DNA of 64,000 bases from Pirellulales bacterium (GTDB lineage Bacteria; Planctomycetota; Planctomycetia; Pirellulales; Lacipirellulaceae): NCBI GenBank assembly GCA_019636345.1, contig JAHBXQ010000007.1, positions 124,001 through 188,000 on the forward strand. Direction: 5' to 3'. Shown here in pieces: positions 19,001 through 28,600 of the stretch. The notes beneath the pieces are model-generated. The model was not told the DNA's origin, did not search any database, and saw nothing but the letters and a program-made list of their open reading frames with translations. Positions within the stretch are counted from its first letter, which is position 1, and the number at the start of each line of letters is the position of its first letter. A program made the position numbers and the translations under genes.

Positions 19001-22000
19001 TGGACCAACTCCGAGTCGGGGGGCAATGGCGACGGTGCGTTGCTGCGACGGTTCGACGCCGCTGGAGCCAACCTCGGCGTCGAATCGTCGATCCCTCAGA
19101 TTGTCGGCGGCCATCAGAACTATCCGGCGATCGCCCATTTCGACAACGGGGAGGCAATCGCCGTCTTCTCCGACACGGGCCTGGACGGCGTCGGCAACGG
19201 GGTTGGCGTGTACGCGCGGTTCGTCAATGCGTCAGGAGTTCCGTACGGCAATCAATTCCAGGTCAATTCCACGCTGCCAGGAAATCAGACCTACGCCGAT
19301 GTCGCAGCCGGCCCCGAAGGATTCGTCGTCGCTTGGCTCGACGAAGGGCGAGGCGTGGTTGCCCAGCGATTCAATCGCGCGGGCCAAAAGCTCGCCTCCA
19401 ACGGAGTCAATGAGATCGAGATCGCCTCGATTGCAGGCGTCACGTACCCGTCGGTCGCCATGCTTCCCGGCGGGGGCTTCGTCGTCGCTTGGGGAGAATC
19501 ACGGGCTAACCCCGCGCTCTACGACATCTTCGTGCAGGCCTACGACGGCGCCGGCGAAGCGATTGGCGCCAAGACGAGGGTTTCGGCGGCAGCAGTCACG
19601 GGATACGCCGAGGACCGCCCGTCCGTGGCCTCGAACTCTGCGGGGCAAGTCGTCGTTGCTTGGGGCGGGTTCGACGCCGGCTCGGACGGTCGTGACATCT
19701 TCGTGCAGCGGCTGCAGTTCACGGGGACGACCGTCGGAGGCCAAGGAGGCGGCGTCTACAACGCAGGCAGTCTCTCTGCCGTCAACGCGACGATTTCGGC
19801 GAACGTCGCCAAGACCCGGGGAGGAGGACTTTCCAATGCCGACGACGCGGATTCGACCCTCGTGAACGTCACTGTCGCCGACAATTCCATCTCCGGCCCC
19901 GCGATTGGAACGACGTTGATCCGAAGCGGCGCCGAGGCGCTTGTCAACGACGTGACGAGCGGCGTTCAAGACCGAGTTCGCGTTGCGACGGCGACTTCGG
20001 GCGCCGGCGTCATCCTGTGGACCGATGCCGGAACCTCGCTACGGGCTCAACGATTCAACTCTTCGGGAGGGCTCGTCGGGAGCGACTTTCAACCCAACGA
20101 CGTCGCAGCGGACGCCGGGGACGTTGCGGTCGGTGCAAACGGCGACGCAGCGTTCGTCTATCGCGTGAATTCGGGAGGCTCCGCCGGGTGGGACGTTCGC
20201 GCGAAGCTCTACAACGCCCAGGGGGTCGTCATTCGCTCCGAATTCGTCGTCAACTCCGGGGGAGCGGGCGCCGAACCGGGCGACCAGTTGAACCCGCGAA
20301 TCAAGGCCCTGCCGGGCGGGGGCTATCTCGTCGCGTGGTATGACTTGCAAAGCGGCTCCGCCGTGTTGCACGGTCGGTTTCTTGATGCTGCGGGCAACGT
20401 GCAGGGCGCCGAGTTTTCGATCAGCACGACTGCACCCGGCTATGCGTTTGACGCTTTGACCGAAGTCGACTTCCATCCCCTGGCCGACGGGACGGCGTGG
20501 GCCGTGTACCGCGCCTCGTCGCCACTGGGGGACAACATCGTCGGGCAACGGTTGAGTGCCGCCGGAGCAAAGCTCGGAGGCGAGGTGCCGATCAGCGGCA
20601 ACTTGACAGGCGCCGATCGCAAGCCGGTGATTCTAGGCGACGACGACGGCTTCGTCGTCCTCTGGCGAAACGCCGCCAGCGGGATCCTGATGCGACGCTT
20701 TGATCCGACAGGGGCGCCTCTGGGCGACCCAATCCCTGTGGCGGCGAGCGTTCACGACACGTCGAACGTCGGGGTGACGCAGCTGCCCAACGGAGCGCTC
20801 CTTGCCGTCTGGGACGACTACTCGTCGGGGGGGGCGACGGGGGGGCCGGCTCAAGGTCGGCTCATCGGTCGTGACGGAGCCTTCCTAAGCGACGCCTTCG
20901 CGCTGTCGACCACGAGCGGTTGGCAAACGAACCCCGGGATCGCGCGTCTTGCCGGCCGTCAGTTGCTGCTCGCATGGGCCGGCCCGACCGCCGGCGACGC
21001 CGCCGGAGTCGTCGCCCAGATTTTCGTCCTACCGGAGTTTCCTGGCAGCGGCGTCGCCAATGCAGCGGCAGGGTCCGTCACGTTGCAGAATACAATCGTC
21101 GCGGCCAACAACTCGGCCGACGGCCGCATCGACGTCAGCGGCGACTTGTTCGCAATTGGCGGCAACGTCGTCGGGCGCATCGGCGTCGCCACAGGGGCGA
21201 TTGGCGGAGTCAACTCAAATCGGGTTGGTGACGCTTCCTACCCGCTTGACCCGCTGCTGGGACCGTTGGCTCTCAACAACGGTACGACCCGCAGCCATGC
21301 GCTGCTCCCGGGCAGTCCGGCCCTCGATGCGGGCTTGCTGGCAGGTGCGCCCGCGAACGACCAGCGCGGCGTGGAACGAAAGGACTCCCTTGGCGTAGCG
21401 CTCGTGGACGGCGACGGCGACGGCATGCCTGCCGTGGACGCCGGAGCGGTGGAGAGTTTTTATGCCTCGATCAGCGGCGTCATGTACCACGATCGCAACG
21501 GCAACGGCGTGCGGGACCCCGCCAACAACGAAACGCCCCTGGCCGACTGGATCGTCTATCTCGACCTCGACGAGGATGGACGGCTTGACGACAACGAACC
21601 GCGTACAATCGCCGGCGCCGACGGTTCCTACCACTTTGTCGGATTGAATCCGGGAAAATATGTCGTCGCCGCCGTGAACAAAGCCGGGTGGCAACCGACA
21701 TACGTGAGCGCTACGATCATCGATCAGGAGGTCGACAACAGCAACGGCGGACAGGCTGACGGGCTGCTCGGAGCAAGCTCACTGGCGGCTGCGCCGGACG
21801 GGAAGTGGGTGTACGTCGCCGGCGCAGCCGAATCGGAGAGCGCGATCGCCCGTTTCAGTCGCAATGCGACGACGGGAGCGCTTGACTTTCTTGACGCGAA
21901 GACGACGAGCGAACTCGTCGGAGGCTTCAATGTCCTCAGCTCCGTCGTCAAGATCGTCGTCGCCGAGTCGAACTTCAGCGGGGTCAAGACCTGGCATCTC

Positions 22001-25000
22001 TATGCACTGTCGTCGCACGGCGCTTTGACGGTATTCGCAGTGAATCAACTGACGGGGGAACTGACGTTTGTCGAGTCGATACGCGAGGCGCACCTCAACA
22101 TCGCTGCGACCCCGAAGCAGTTCGTCGGCTCGACGTCGCTCACGGTCAGTCCCGACGGCAGGCAGATCTACGTTTCCAACAACAGCGCAACCGCTCTCAG
22201 CGGCGGAGCGATCTTTGTCTTCGATCGCACTGCTCCGCAGGCGTTCTTGACGTTCCGGCGACGCCTGGTCAACGATCCTCCCAACGCCCTCGACGGTCTG
22301 GGCGGGGAGAGCATGGTCGTCTCACCGGACAACAAGTTCGTCTACATTCTCGGCGACTCGCCCTCTCGGCCCGGCAGCATTGCCGTTTACGAGCGATTGA
22401 CGACAGGGTCGCCTTACTTGGCGCTGCGGTCGATCGTCAAGACTGGCGGCTCCGACGTCGAGAACAACGTCGTCATCGGCCTGGAAGGCGCCCGCGAGAT
22501 CGTCATGAGTCCGGTGACTCCTGAAGCCCCGGCCGGGCGATTCGTCTATGTGACGGCGGAATCCGACGACGCCGTCACTGTGTTTGAGCGGAATGCCGCG
22601 ACCGGCGCACTGACATTCGTACAGTCGCTTGCAAACGGGGCCTACGACGACGTCGGCAAGCTGGTGAGTCGGCTGGAACGTCCTGTCGCGCTCGCAATCT
22701 CTCCCGACGGCGACCGAGTCTATGTCGGGGCCTCTGAAACGATTCTGCCGGGCACTCCCAACGAAGAGCTGGTCGGTTCCATCGTTGTCTTCGCCCGCAA
22801 TTCTTCCACCGGTCGGTTGACGTACGTCGATTCCATCAAGGACTCCACGGCCGACGCCTACGGGAACGGTATCGAGTACATCGATCAAGTCACGGGGCTG
22901 TTGGCGGCAGGGAACGCGACGTTCTACGCCGCAGCCAGCAGCGGATTCTTCAATAACGCGATCACAGCGTTTCAGCGCGACAGCGTCGGGGCCCGAGTCG
23001 TTGTTGTAGGCGTCGGAGAGCGACGCTTGAACGTCGATCTTTCGAGCATCGCGCTGCCTGGTTCGATTAGCGGAATCGTCTACGAGAACCGCAACGGCAA
23101 TCAGACGCCTGACGTCGGCGAGCCGGGTTTGTTCAACTGGCAGGTCTTTCTCGACGTGAACGGCAACGGCGTCTGGGATTCGCAATTGCCTGGACAGTTC
23201 AACGTCGGCGAACCCATCGTTTCGACCGACGTGTCAGGGTTCTACGTGTTCGCCGAGGTCGAGGCGGGTACGGCCTATACGGTCAGGCCGGTGCTGCAAA
23301 GCGGCTGGCAGGCGACGGCGCCAAGCGCCGGATCGTACGCGGTGAATCTTGAGCCCGGCGAGGGCGTCTTACGACACGATTTTGGACTTGTGTTGCAGAA
23401 CGTGATCGGCGCGGGGCAAAACAGTCTGGAGGGAATCGTGTTCGAGGACGTCGATGGCGACGGCGTTCAAGCTCCGACCGGAGAACGCGGACTCGGAGGG
23501 GTGCGAGTCTTTCTCGATCTCAATGAAAACGGAGTCCGAGACGTCGGAGAACCGACGACCGTGACGAATGCCGCGACGGGCGTCGGACTGCAGGTGGGCA
23601 AGTACAGTTTCGCCAACGTGCCGCAGGTCCCCTTCACGGTCCGTATCGACCCGGTCGACGTAGGAACCAATCGACGGGTCGTCTCGCCCGTGGGGAACGT
23701 GCTGTTAGAGCAAACATACGATCTGGGAACTAGCGTCAATCCTGTCGCGTTGATCGCAACAGATTTCGATGACGACGGCGACGACGATCTGGCGACGCTC
23801 ACTTTGGACGGAGTCGTCACGATCTTCTTCAACGACGGATCGGGAGGATTCAGCGGGCCGACTCTGCGTCTCCCGAACGTGCTCGACGCGACGTCGATGA
23901 CTGTCGGCGACTTCAACAACGACGGTCTGCCCGATATCGCCCTGGCGAGTCGTACGTCCAGCAAGGTTTGGATTGCCATGAATCGCACGACGCCGGGCGG
24001 AGTGCCGACGTTTGATCCCTACAACGTCTCGGCGTTGGTGGTCAGTCGACCAAATCGGGACATTTTCGCTGCCGACCTGAACGGAGACGGGTTTGACGAC
24101 TTGGCGTTGGCCCCGGTTATGCCGTCGCTCAACGTACAGAGCGAAGTTCTGGTGGTGCACAGCACGACATTGCAAGGCTCGATGACGCCGACCTTTGCGC
24201 CTCCGCCGGGGGGCGGCGTGACGCTTGTGGGGCTGAAGACGACCGACGTCGTCAAGGCGGTTGACGTCGACGGCTCGGGAGGGCTCGATCTCGTCGTGCT
24301 CCATCGATCGAGTCGCACCCTTCAGGTCCTGTTGAAGAGCGGGAACTCCTATCTTCCGCAAACCGAAATCGTTTTGCCCACGGGAAAGAACGTCGATGCT
24401 CCGTTCTCTCTCGCGTTCGGCGAGTTCAACGGGGATTCGAAAACCGACTTCGTGATCGGGAACTCGCACACTTCGATCGTGTCGCTGCTGCTCAGCGAGC
24501 CGAACGCCAACTACGGTTCGCAAGGGTGGAGTCTTCTCGACGGCGTTCCGCTTGACGCCAAGAGCATTCCCCGCGATGTAGCAACGGTCGACGTCGACGG
24601 CGACGGCGACCTTGACATCCTCGTCGGAGCCGTCGAGCCGGCGGGAGTGGTCGTCCTCCGCAATATCGGCACGTTGACCGCTCCGGCGTTTGCGCCGGCG
24701 GAGACGACGGGCGTCGCCGTCCTGCAGACGAACGACTTGCCCGGCGTCAAGGCGATTGCCGTCGTCGACGTCGGCCAGGGCTTGCCCGTCATCGCTGCGG
24801 TCAACGGGAAGGCAGACGCGGGGTCGCTGATCGTCTTTGCCAATCAGCGCCTCAACGGGGGACATCGCACCATCCCTTCCGGTGGGTCGGAAGTCGCACT
24901 TCTCAATTACGCGCTGCAGGTCGTTCTGCCTGGAGACTATGTGCCCGACGGGGCGGTCGACGGCGGCGACTTCTTGCTCTGGCAGCGACAACGCGGGCAA

Positions 25001-25501
25001 AGCTCCGGAGTCGCCGGATTGGGAGCCGACGGGGTTGCCGACGGCATTGTGGACGGACAGGATCTCGACGTGTGGAGAGCGAACTACGGTTCAGCTTACG
25101 CTTCCCAAATGGAATTCCAGGTCGCTGCCGCGTCGACCGAGTTCGAGAACGTTCGTACGGACGCGATCGGAGCAGCCTTGCCCAGTGACTTGGAGCTTGA
25201 ACTTGCCGCCAGGAATCTATGGCGACATCCTAACGACGCCGTGTTCAGTCGGCTTCTGCCAAAGCACGAGTCGGACGAATTGGGGATTGCGCGGGCGCCC
25301 GACAAGAGATCGTCGTTTTATCGAACTCGCACGCTGGCAAGCAGCGAATCGTTGGTCGTCCCTCGCCCGGAATCGACTCGCAGGGACGTCAGGAACGTGC
25401 TTCTAGTCAAGGCGTTCGACGAGTCGTTCGGCGAGGACATGTTGGAGTCAATGTGGTCAGACCTTGGCGAACGGAAACTGAGCCTTCGACGTTTCCGCTG
25501 A
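16088..25501 (+). CDS. Giant secreted subtilase (S8) mosaic with beta-helix, propellers, SdrD-B, FG-GAP and dockerin modules
   Basis: The protein has 3137 residues. The N-terminus has the motif FETLEARLPL (32-41). A propeptide-like region (about 80-165) precedes an S8 protease with an intact triad: Asp219 (AVLDSGID), His258 (HGHGTHVAG), Ser443 (GTSMATPH) and oxyanion Asn364. At about 635-1790 lies a right-handed beta-helix of the CSLREA/choice-of-anchor type (LTLRAAVQQAN; GSPALDAG; DAGAVE), interrupted by two long beta-propeller-like insertions. Then come an SdrD-B-like module (VMYHDRNGNG, from nt 21469), a lactonase-like propeller (nt about 21770-23000), two more SdrD-B-like modules, FG-GAP/VCBS calcium repeats (DFDDDGDDDLA, nt about 23755-24840) and a dockerin pair (DGAVDGGDFLLWQR, DGIVDGQDLDVWR). 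Translation starts at ATG 16088; an upstream in-frame start adds 13 residues. The likely role is a cell-surface or secreted protease; its substrate is unknown. Confidence 0.9.
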   Translation: MAFGFRFRLPANSAARCRTTNCSDRQSAALGFETLEARLPLVANLAAASFAYDEVSEAWFGGPGPLVEAPFMLTADLGLEQPTESSQWIVRLTPTAAEEAGGVAGVSAAIGSLGFSYEVQAGLGLPGMVRLATLGASPQATLAELVAHPAIALASPNLPVNGSATNPDDPFYAQGLQFGLRLSQSSGVGNLAVRDSDISAPEAWDLTQGSSDVVVAVLDSGIDYNHVDLNPNIWTDFDGRHGYDFYDDDDDPFDLHGHGTHVAGIIGAAGNNATGVTGVNWEVSLMGIRVLGPQNTGTIDDVIAGVNYVTMLASRSTNPVNVRVINASFAIAGQFVNQGAKSMLRSAIESAATREILVVVAAGNGDVFGQGIDLNTSQYYPATIERDQAVNLENLIVVAASDPYDRLASFSNYGSTAVDLAAPGDDIISTLPGDQYGYRDGTSMATPHVSGVAALVLARSPDLSASEVREAILNTVDPLATPEDRAKVATGGRLNAHGAVAYDAFAPRATIVSAPDVITAGSAVRHVTIRYSARTPIDQTTIGIDDIIVRRGAEDAPVTVQSVTSASVPGNPNALDATYALIGPGEGIWNALDNGLYTVEVIAGAVADTAGSNRPAQKNEYRRFADEFAVNVTAGALYVNRADDSLDGSGGLTLRAAVQQANASPGSVIFLAPNNYVLSLAGAGEDSGLTGDLDVTGTFTIAVQGSGSVTIDGGLLDRVFDVHPEAHLTLEGIAVTRGALTGGDGAGIRNRGTLTLIRSVVADNHSMGNGGGIGNFGELTVTDSTVTGNFAALNGGGVYNSSTGVASFASSTIDTNVAAGQGSVGYNLVGTPIRANSPAAGYQRQPRVSINEAGQLAIAWIDYVSDFDQRVDVRRFLFDGTAVDSVNINVTGQTPGGLSTVRRFADVAIAPDGSFLVAGPATINSNWDVQYRVYPAEGTPTSLANANALTTGNQFETRVAVAPDGTYSVVFWTNSESGGNGDGALLRRFDAAGANLGVESSIPQIVGGHQNYPAIAHFDNGEAIAVFSDTGLDGVGNGVGVYARFVNASGVPYGNQFQVNSTLPGNQTYADVAAGPEGFVVAWLDEGRGVVAQRFNRAGQKLASNGVNEIEIASIAGVTYPSVAMLPGGGFVVAWGESRANPALYDIFVQAYDGAGEAIGAKTRVSAAAVTGYAEDRPSVASNSAGQVVVAWGGFDAGSDGRDIFVQRLQFTGTTVGGQGGGVYNAGSLSAVNATISANVAKTRGGGLSNADDADSTLVNVTVADNSISGPAIGTTLIRSGAEALVNDVTSGVQDRVRVATATSGAGVILWTDAGTSLRAQRFNSSGGLVGSDFQPNDVAADAGDVAVGANGDAAFVYRVNSGGSAGWDVRAKLYNAQGVVIRSEFVVNSGGAGAEPGDQLNPRIKALPGGGYLVAWYDLQSGSAVLHGRFLDAAGNVQGAEFSISTTAPGYAFDALTEVDFHPLADGTAWAVYRASSPLGDNIVGQRLSAAGAKLGGEVPISGNLTGADRKPVILGDDDGFVVLWRNAASGILMRRFDPTGAPLGDPIPVAASVHDTSNVGVTQLPNGALLAVWDDYSSGGATGGPAQGRLIGRDGAFLSDAFALSTTSGWQTNPGIARLAGRQLLLAWAGPTAGDAAGVVAQIFVLPEFPGSGVANAAAGSVTLQNTIVAANNSADGRIDVSGDLFAIGGNVVGRIGVATGAIGGVNSNRVGDASYPLDPLLGPLALNNGTTRSHALLPGSPALDAGLLAGAPANDQRGVERKDSLGVALVDGDGDGMPAVDAGAVESFYASISGVMYHDRNGNGVRDPANNETPLADWIVYLDLDEDGRLDDNEPRTIAGADGSYHFVGLNPGKYVVAAVNKAGWQPTYVSATIIDQEVDNSNGGQADGLLGASSLAAAPDGKWVYVAGAAESESAIARFSRNATTGALDFLDAKTTSELVGGFNVLSSVVKIVVAESNFSGVKTWHLYALSSHGALTVFAVNQLTGELTFVESIREAHLNIAATPKQFVGSTSLTVSPDGRQIYVSNNSATALSGGAIFVFDRTAPQAFLTFRRRLVNDPPNALDGLGGESMVVSPDNKFVYILGDSPSRPGSIAVYERLTTGSPYLALRSIVKTGGSDVENNVVIGLEGAREIVMSPVTPEAPAGRFVYVTAESDDAVTVFERNAATGALTFVQSLANGAYDDVGKLVSRLERPVALAISPDGDRVYVGASETILPGTPNEELVGSIVVFARNSSTGRLTYVDSIKDSTADAYGNGIEYIDQVTGLLAAGNATFYAAASSGFFNNAITAFQRDSVGARVVVVGVGERRLNVDLSSIALPGSISGIVYENRNGNQTPDVGEPGLFNWQVFLDVNGNGVWDSQLPGQFNVGEPIVSTDVSGFYVFAEVEAGTAYTVRPVLQSGWQATAPSAGSYAVNLEPGEGVLRHDFGLVLQNVIGAGQNSLEGIVFEDVDGDGVQAPTGERGLGGVRVFLDLNENGVRDVGEPTTVTNAATGVGLQVGKYSFANVPQVPFTVRIDPVDVGTNRRVVSPVGNVLLEQTYDLGTSVNPVALIATDFDDDGDDDLATLTLDGVVTIFFNDGSGGFSGPTLRLPNVLDATSMTVGDFNNDGLPDIALASRTSSKVWIAMNRTTPGGVPTFDPYNVSALVVSRPNRDIFAADLNGDGFDDLALAPVMPSLNVQSEVLVVHSTTLQGSMTPTFAPPPGGGVTLVGLKTTDVVKAVDVDGSGGLDLVVLHRSSRTLQVLLKSGNSYLPQTEIVLPTGKNVDAPFSLAFGEFNGDSKTDFVIGNSHTSIVSLLLSEPNANYGSQGWSLLDGVPLDAKSIPRDVATVDVDGDGDLDILVGAVEPAGVVVLRNIGTLTAPAFAPAETTGVAVLQTNDLPGVKAIAVVDVGQGLPVIAAVNGKADAGSLIVFANQRLNGGHRTIPSGGSEVALLNYALQVVLPGDYVPDGAVDGGDFLLWQRQRGQSSGVAGLGADGVADGIVDGQDLDVWRANYGSAYASQMEFQVAAASTEFENVRTDAIGAALPSDLELELAARNLWRHPNDAVFSRLLPKHESDELGIARAPDKRSSFYRTRTLASSESLVVPRPESTRRDVRNVLLVKAFDESFGEDMLESMWSDLGERKLSLRRFR

Positions 25502-25603
25502 CCGGCAGCGGGGCCTGTCGTCTTGACTGCCAGGCTACCCTGTCCGTCGGATTCGTAAAGGGATGAGTTTGGCGCCGCTCGTGGATCCCGAGCGTGCCGG
25601 CCT

Positions 25604-28600
25604 TTACCAACCCCGGAAGAGCCGCCAACCTCGCCGTTTTCCGGGCAAGATATCGTCAGCCGCATCGCGCAAGGCGATCTCGCGGGCCAACGCAATGCCG
25701 GCCAGGGTCTTGGCGTCGCGACGAGAGCGATCGTCCGTCGGCGCTCCGTCGAACATCGGAGCGGCGGCGACGATCTGCGGCGAGTCCGTCGTCTGGCCGA
25801 AGGCGGCGCTCCATCTTCCCAAGTCGACCGCATCGACGGTCCCGTTGCCGTCGGCGTCTCCGTCGGCGCGCCCGGCGTTCGTCCTCCCGTACCCCCGTTG
25901 CCAGGCGAGAAAATCTCCCCCTTCGACCTTGCCGTCGCTATTGAAGTCGGCCGGGTGCAGCGGGCTTTCAACGACGGCCTTCATTCCGAACCTGTTCGGA
26001 ACGAACGACTCGACGGGCAAGTTTCCGCCGCCGAACCACACCGAATGATCTTGCCACAACTGCGAGTTCGTTTTCCCCAAGTAGGCAGTCGGCAGTCCGG
26101 GGATTTGCGGCGCGGCGCCTGTCGGAAGAGGGATGGCGTCGGCTGCTTGGGCAGGGAAGTACAACCGGAGTATCGTTCCGTTGGACAGGACGATTCGCAA
26201 TTCTTCGGGGCTGAACAACGATTCGACCTTTCGATCCAGGTTCTCGAAGAGCGCAAGCTTCTCCTTGGCTCCGACGTCGTACCACTCACGTCCGTTGATT
26301 TGCGCTGAGGTCAAGGGCACGAACTCGACGGCGCTCGGCACGTTTAGCGACCGAAGCGTGTCATGACCCTTGCCGATCACCACGTTTCGGATATTCGCAA
26401 ACTGTCCTCCAAAAATCGTCGTGTCTCGGCGGACGGGCACGACCAAGCCTTCGACGAACGCCTCGACTCGCACGTTATCAAAGGTAATGTCATGGACGAT
26501 TCGATTCGTGCCGATTCCCGTCGGTGAGGCTAGCGCCAGATCGGGCAACAGATTGTAGCGACCAATGATCGTTGCGTTGCGGATCGCAATCTGACCGGAG
26601 TAGAACAACTGCACGCCGAATTTCGTGTTCCACACCGTGAAGTCGTCGATGAACGACTGGCCATCGTTCAAGAACGTCTGATGGAACCAGATTTCCAGGC
26701 CCTGATTGACGCCGTAGGCCAGATTGTCCTCGAACCGCTTGATGGGGGCGGTTCCGATCGGAATCGCTGGGCGGCCATAGGCGATGGACGGGTCGTCGAG
26801 ATTGGCCGTGTCGAACATCGCCAAGGAGGAAGACGTGAAATAGCCGTACGCCCCGCTTCGCGTTCCGGCGACGATGTTGCCGACGACCTCGATCCCGGGG
26901 CCTTGAAACCAGAACCCATGGCCGTTGTGGCCGAAGTCATGAATTGCACGACGCGTCAAAGGTCCGCCGCTGCCGGAGCCGACGGAGTTCATCGCGAGGT
27001 TGTACCGCATGGCGCCGATTTCGTTGCCGTCTTCACCGACGAACGACGCCCCGAGCACGTCGATCGCCACGTTGTACTCCATGACCACGTTGCCCTGATG
27101 ATTCACGAATCCCCAACCGGGACTGCCGACGACCACGTTGCCTCGCAAAATCCCGGGCGGGATCGCGGCATAGGTGCCGGTGTGGTGAAAGTGAACCGCG
27201 TACCGGGCGCGCGGGTTTGCACCCCCCGATTGGAGCACCCCGTTGACGACGACCGGGTCGGTGACCAACTGCGTCTTGTCGGTGCGGCCGAAGCCCTTGA
27301 CCAAGACGTTTTCCATCCAGGCGTTCGGGCTCTCCGCGAACGCAATATGCGGTCGTTCCTGCGCGTTTGATTCCTCTTCGCCCAGAAACTGCACGTTGCG
27401 ATTCGTATTGGCGACTTGAATTGCGTACCCGTCCGGAGCGTCGTGGTTATAGGTGAGCCCGCGATTGAGAGTAATCGTCGTGCCGTTGACGGCAGTGATC
27501 GTCGCCCGCTCGGAATCGAAGTAATCGCCGATCGGATTCACCCCCGCAATGACCAATTCGTCTCCGACGCGCCACCCGGTCGGGGCCTGTGTCAAATGCA
27601 GCACCGAATGATTCTGCATCGGATCAACGGCGAGGGTCGCATACGGGGTCACGACTCGGCCAAACATCCGAACTTCGCCGCGACTGATCAGCCCTCGACT
27701 GGCCAGCCCCGGGTCCCACGCAGTGTCGATCGGCCCGCCGTCCGGGAAGATCACCTTCGCCGTGACATGATCGGCGATTGGCGCCGTCGGCGTCCCCACG
27801 TGGAATTTTCCCGTTGATCCGACCACGATCGTATCAACTCGCATGACGGTGTCGACGTTCGTTCGGAAAACGAGCGTTCCGTCAACTCGCAGGGTCTTGA
27901 TCGCCGTCGTCATGATCGCATCGAACGTGATCACGACGTTGCCGGGAATAAAAACCTTCTCGCCGGCGCGCGGCACGACCCCGGCCGACCAGACGCTCGG
28001 GGTCGACCAGTTGCCGCTCGACAAGGCCCGATTTGTCGCGTCCGCTTCTTTCGTGATCCAATAGGCGTCGTAGGCCAACGTGCCAGGAAACGGAGGCGCG
28101 TTCGTATTGTGTGCATGGCTGCCGGGCGTATAGTTCACAGGCGGATACTGTTCGATTTCAACCGCCATGTAGTTCGAAAGTACGTTGAGCGGCAAAGCCA
28201 TAAGCTGAGCCCGCGTCAGTTGCGCCCTCACGGCGTCGGACCAGCCGTTGATGACGAACAAGTCCTGCATCAACGCGAACTGGGCGGGAGTCACCAACGG
28301 AATCTGATGGTCCAGCAGGTGAGGGAGGTCGTAAACCGTCAGCGATCCGATTTGCGACGGAGTCAGCCACCCGCGTTGCTGCACAGTCATCCACAAGATG
28401 AGCGTCTTATCGACCTGCACCGCCTGAATCTGTTGCTGCGTCAACGCGGCCCGCTGGTCGGCGCTGAATTGCACGTTGAAGGTATAATCCTGATCAACCG
28501 CGGCAATCTGGGCCAGCGTGAGGTAGGGAATCTGGCTCACCGGCAAAACATGGTAATCACCCAGAATCACGTTCTGGATTTGAGCCGGAGTCAGCCAACC

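Noticed and set aside
17135-19138. Long open frame opposite the giant gene
   Set aside because: It is antisense to a domain-rich gene and is Arg/Asp/Gly-rich; it arises from the GC-rich codon pattern of the sense strand.
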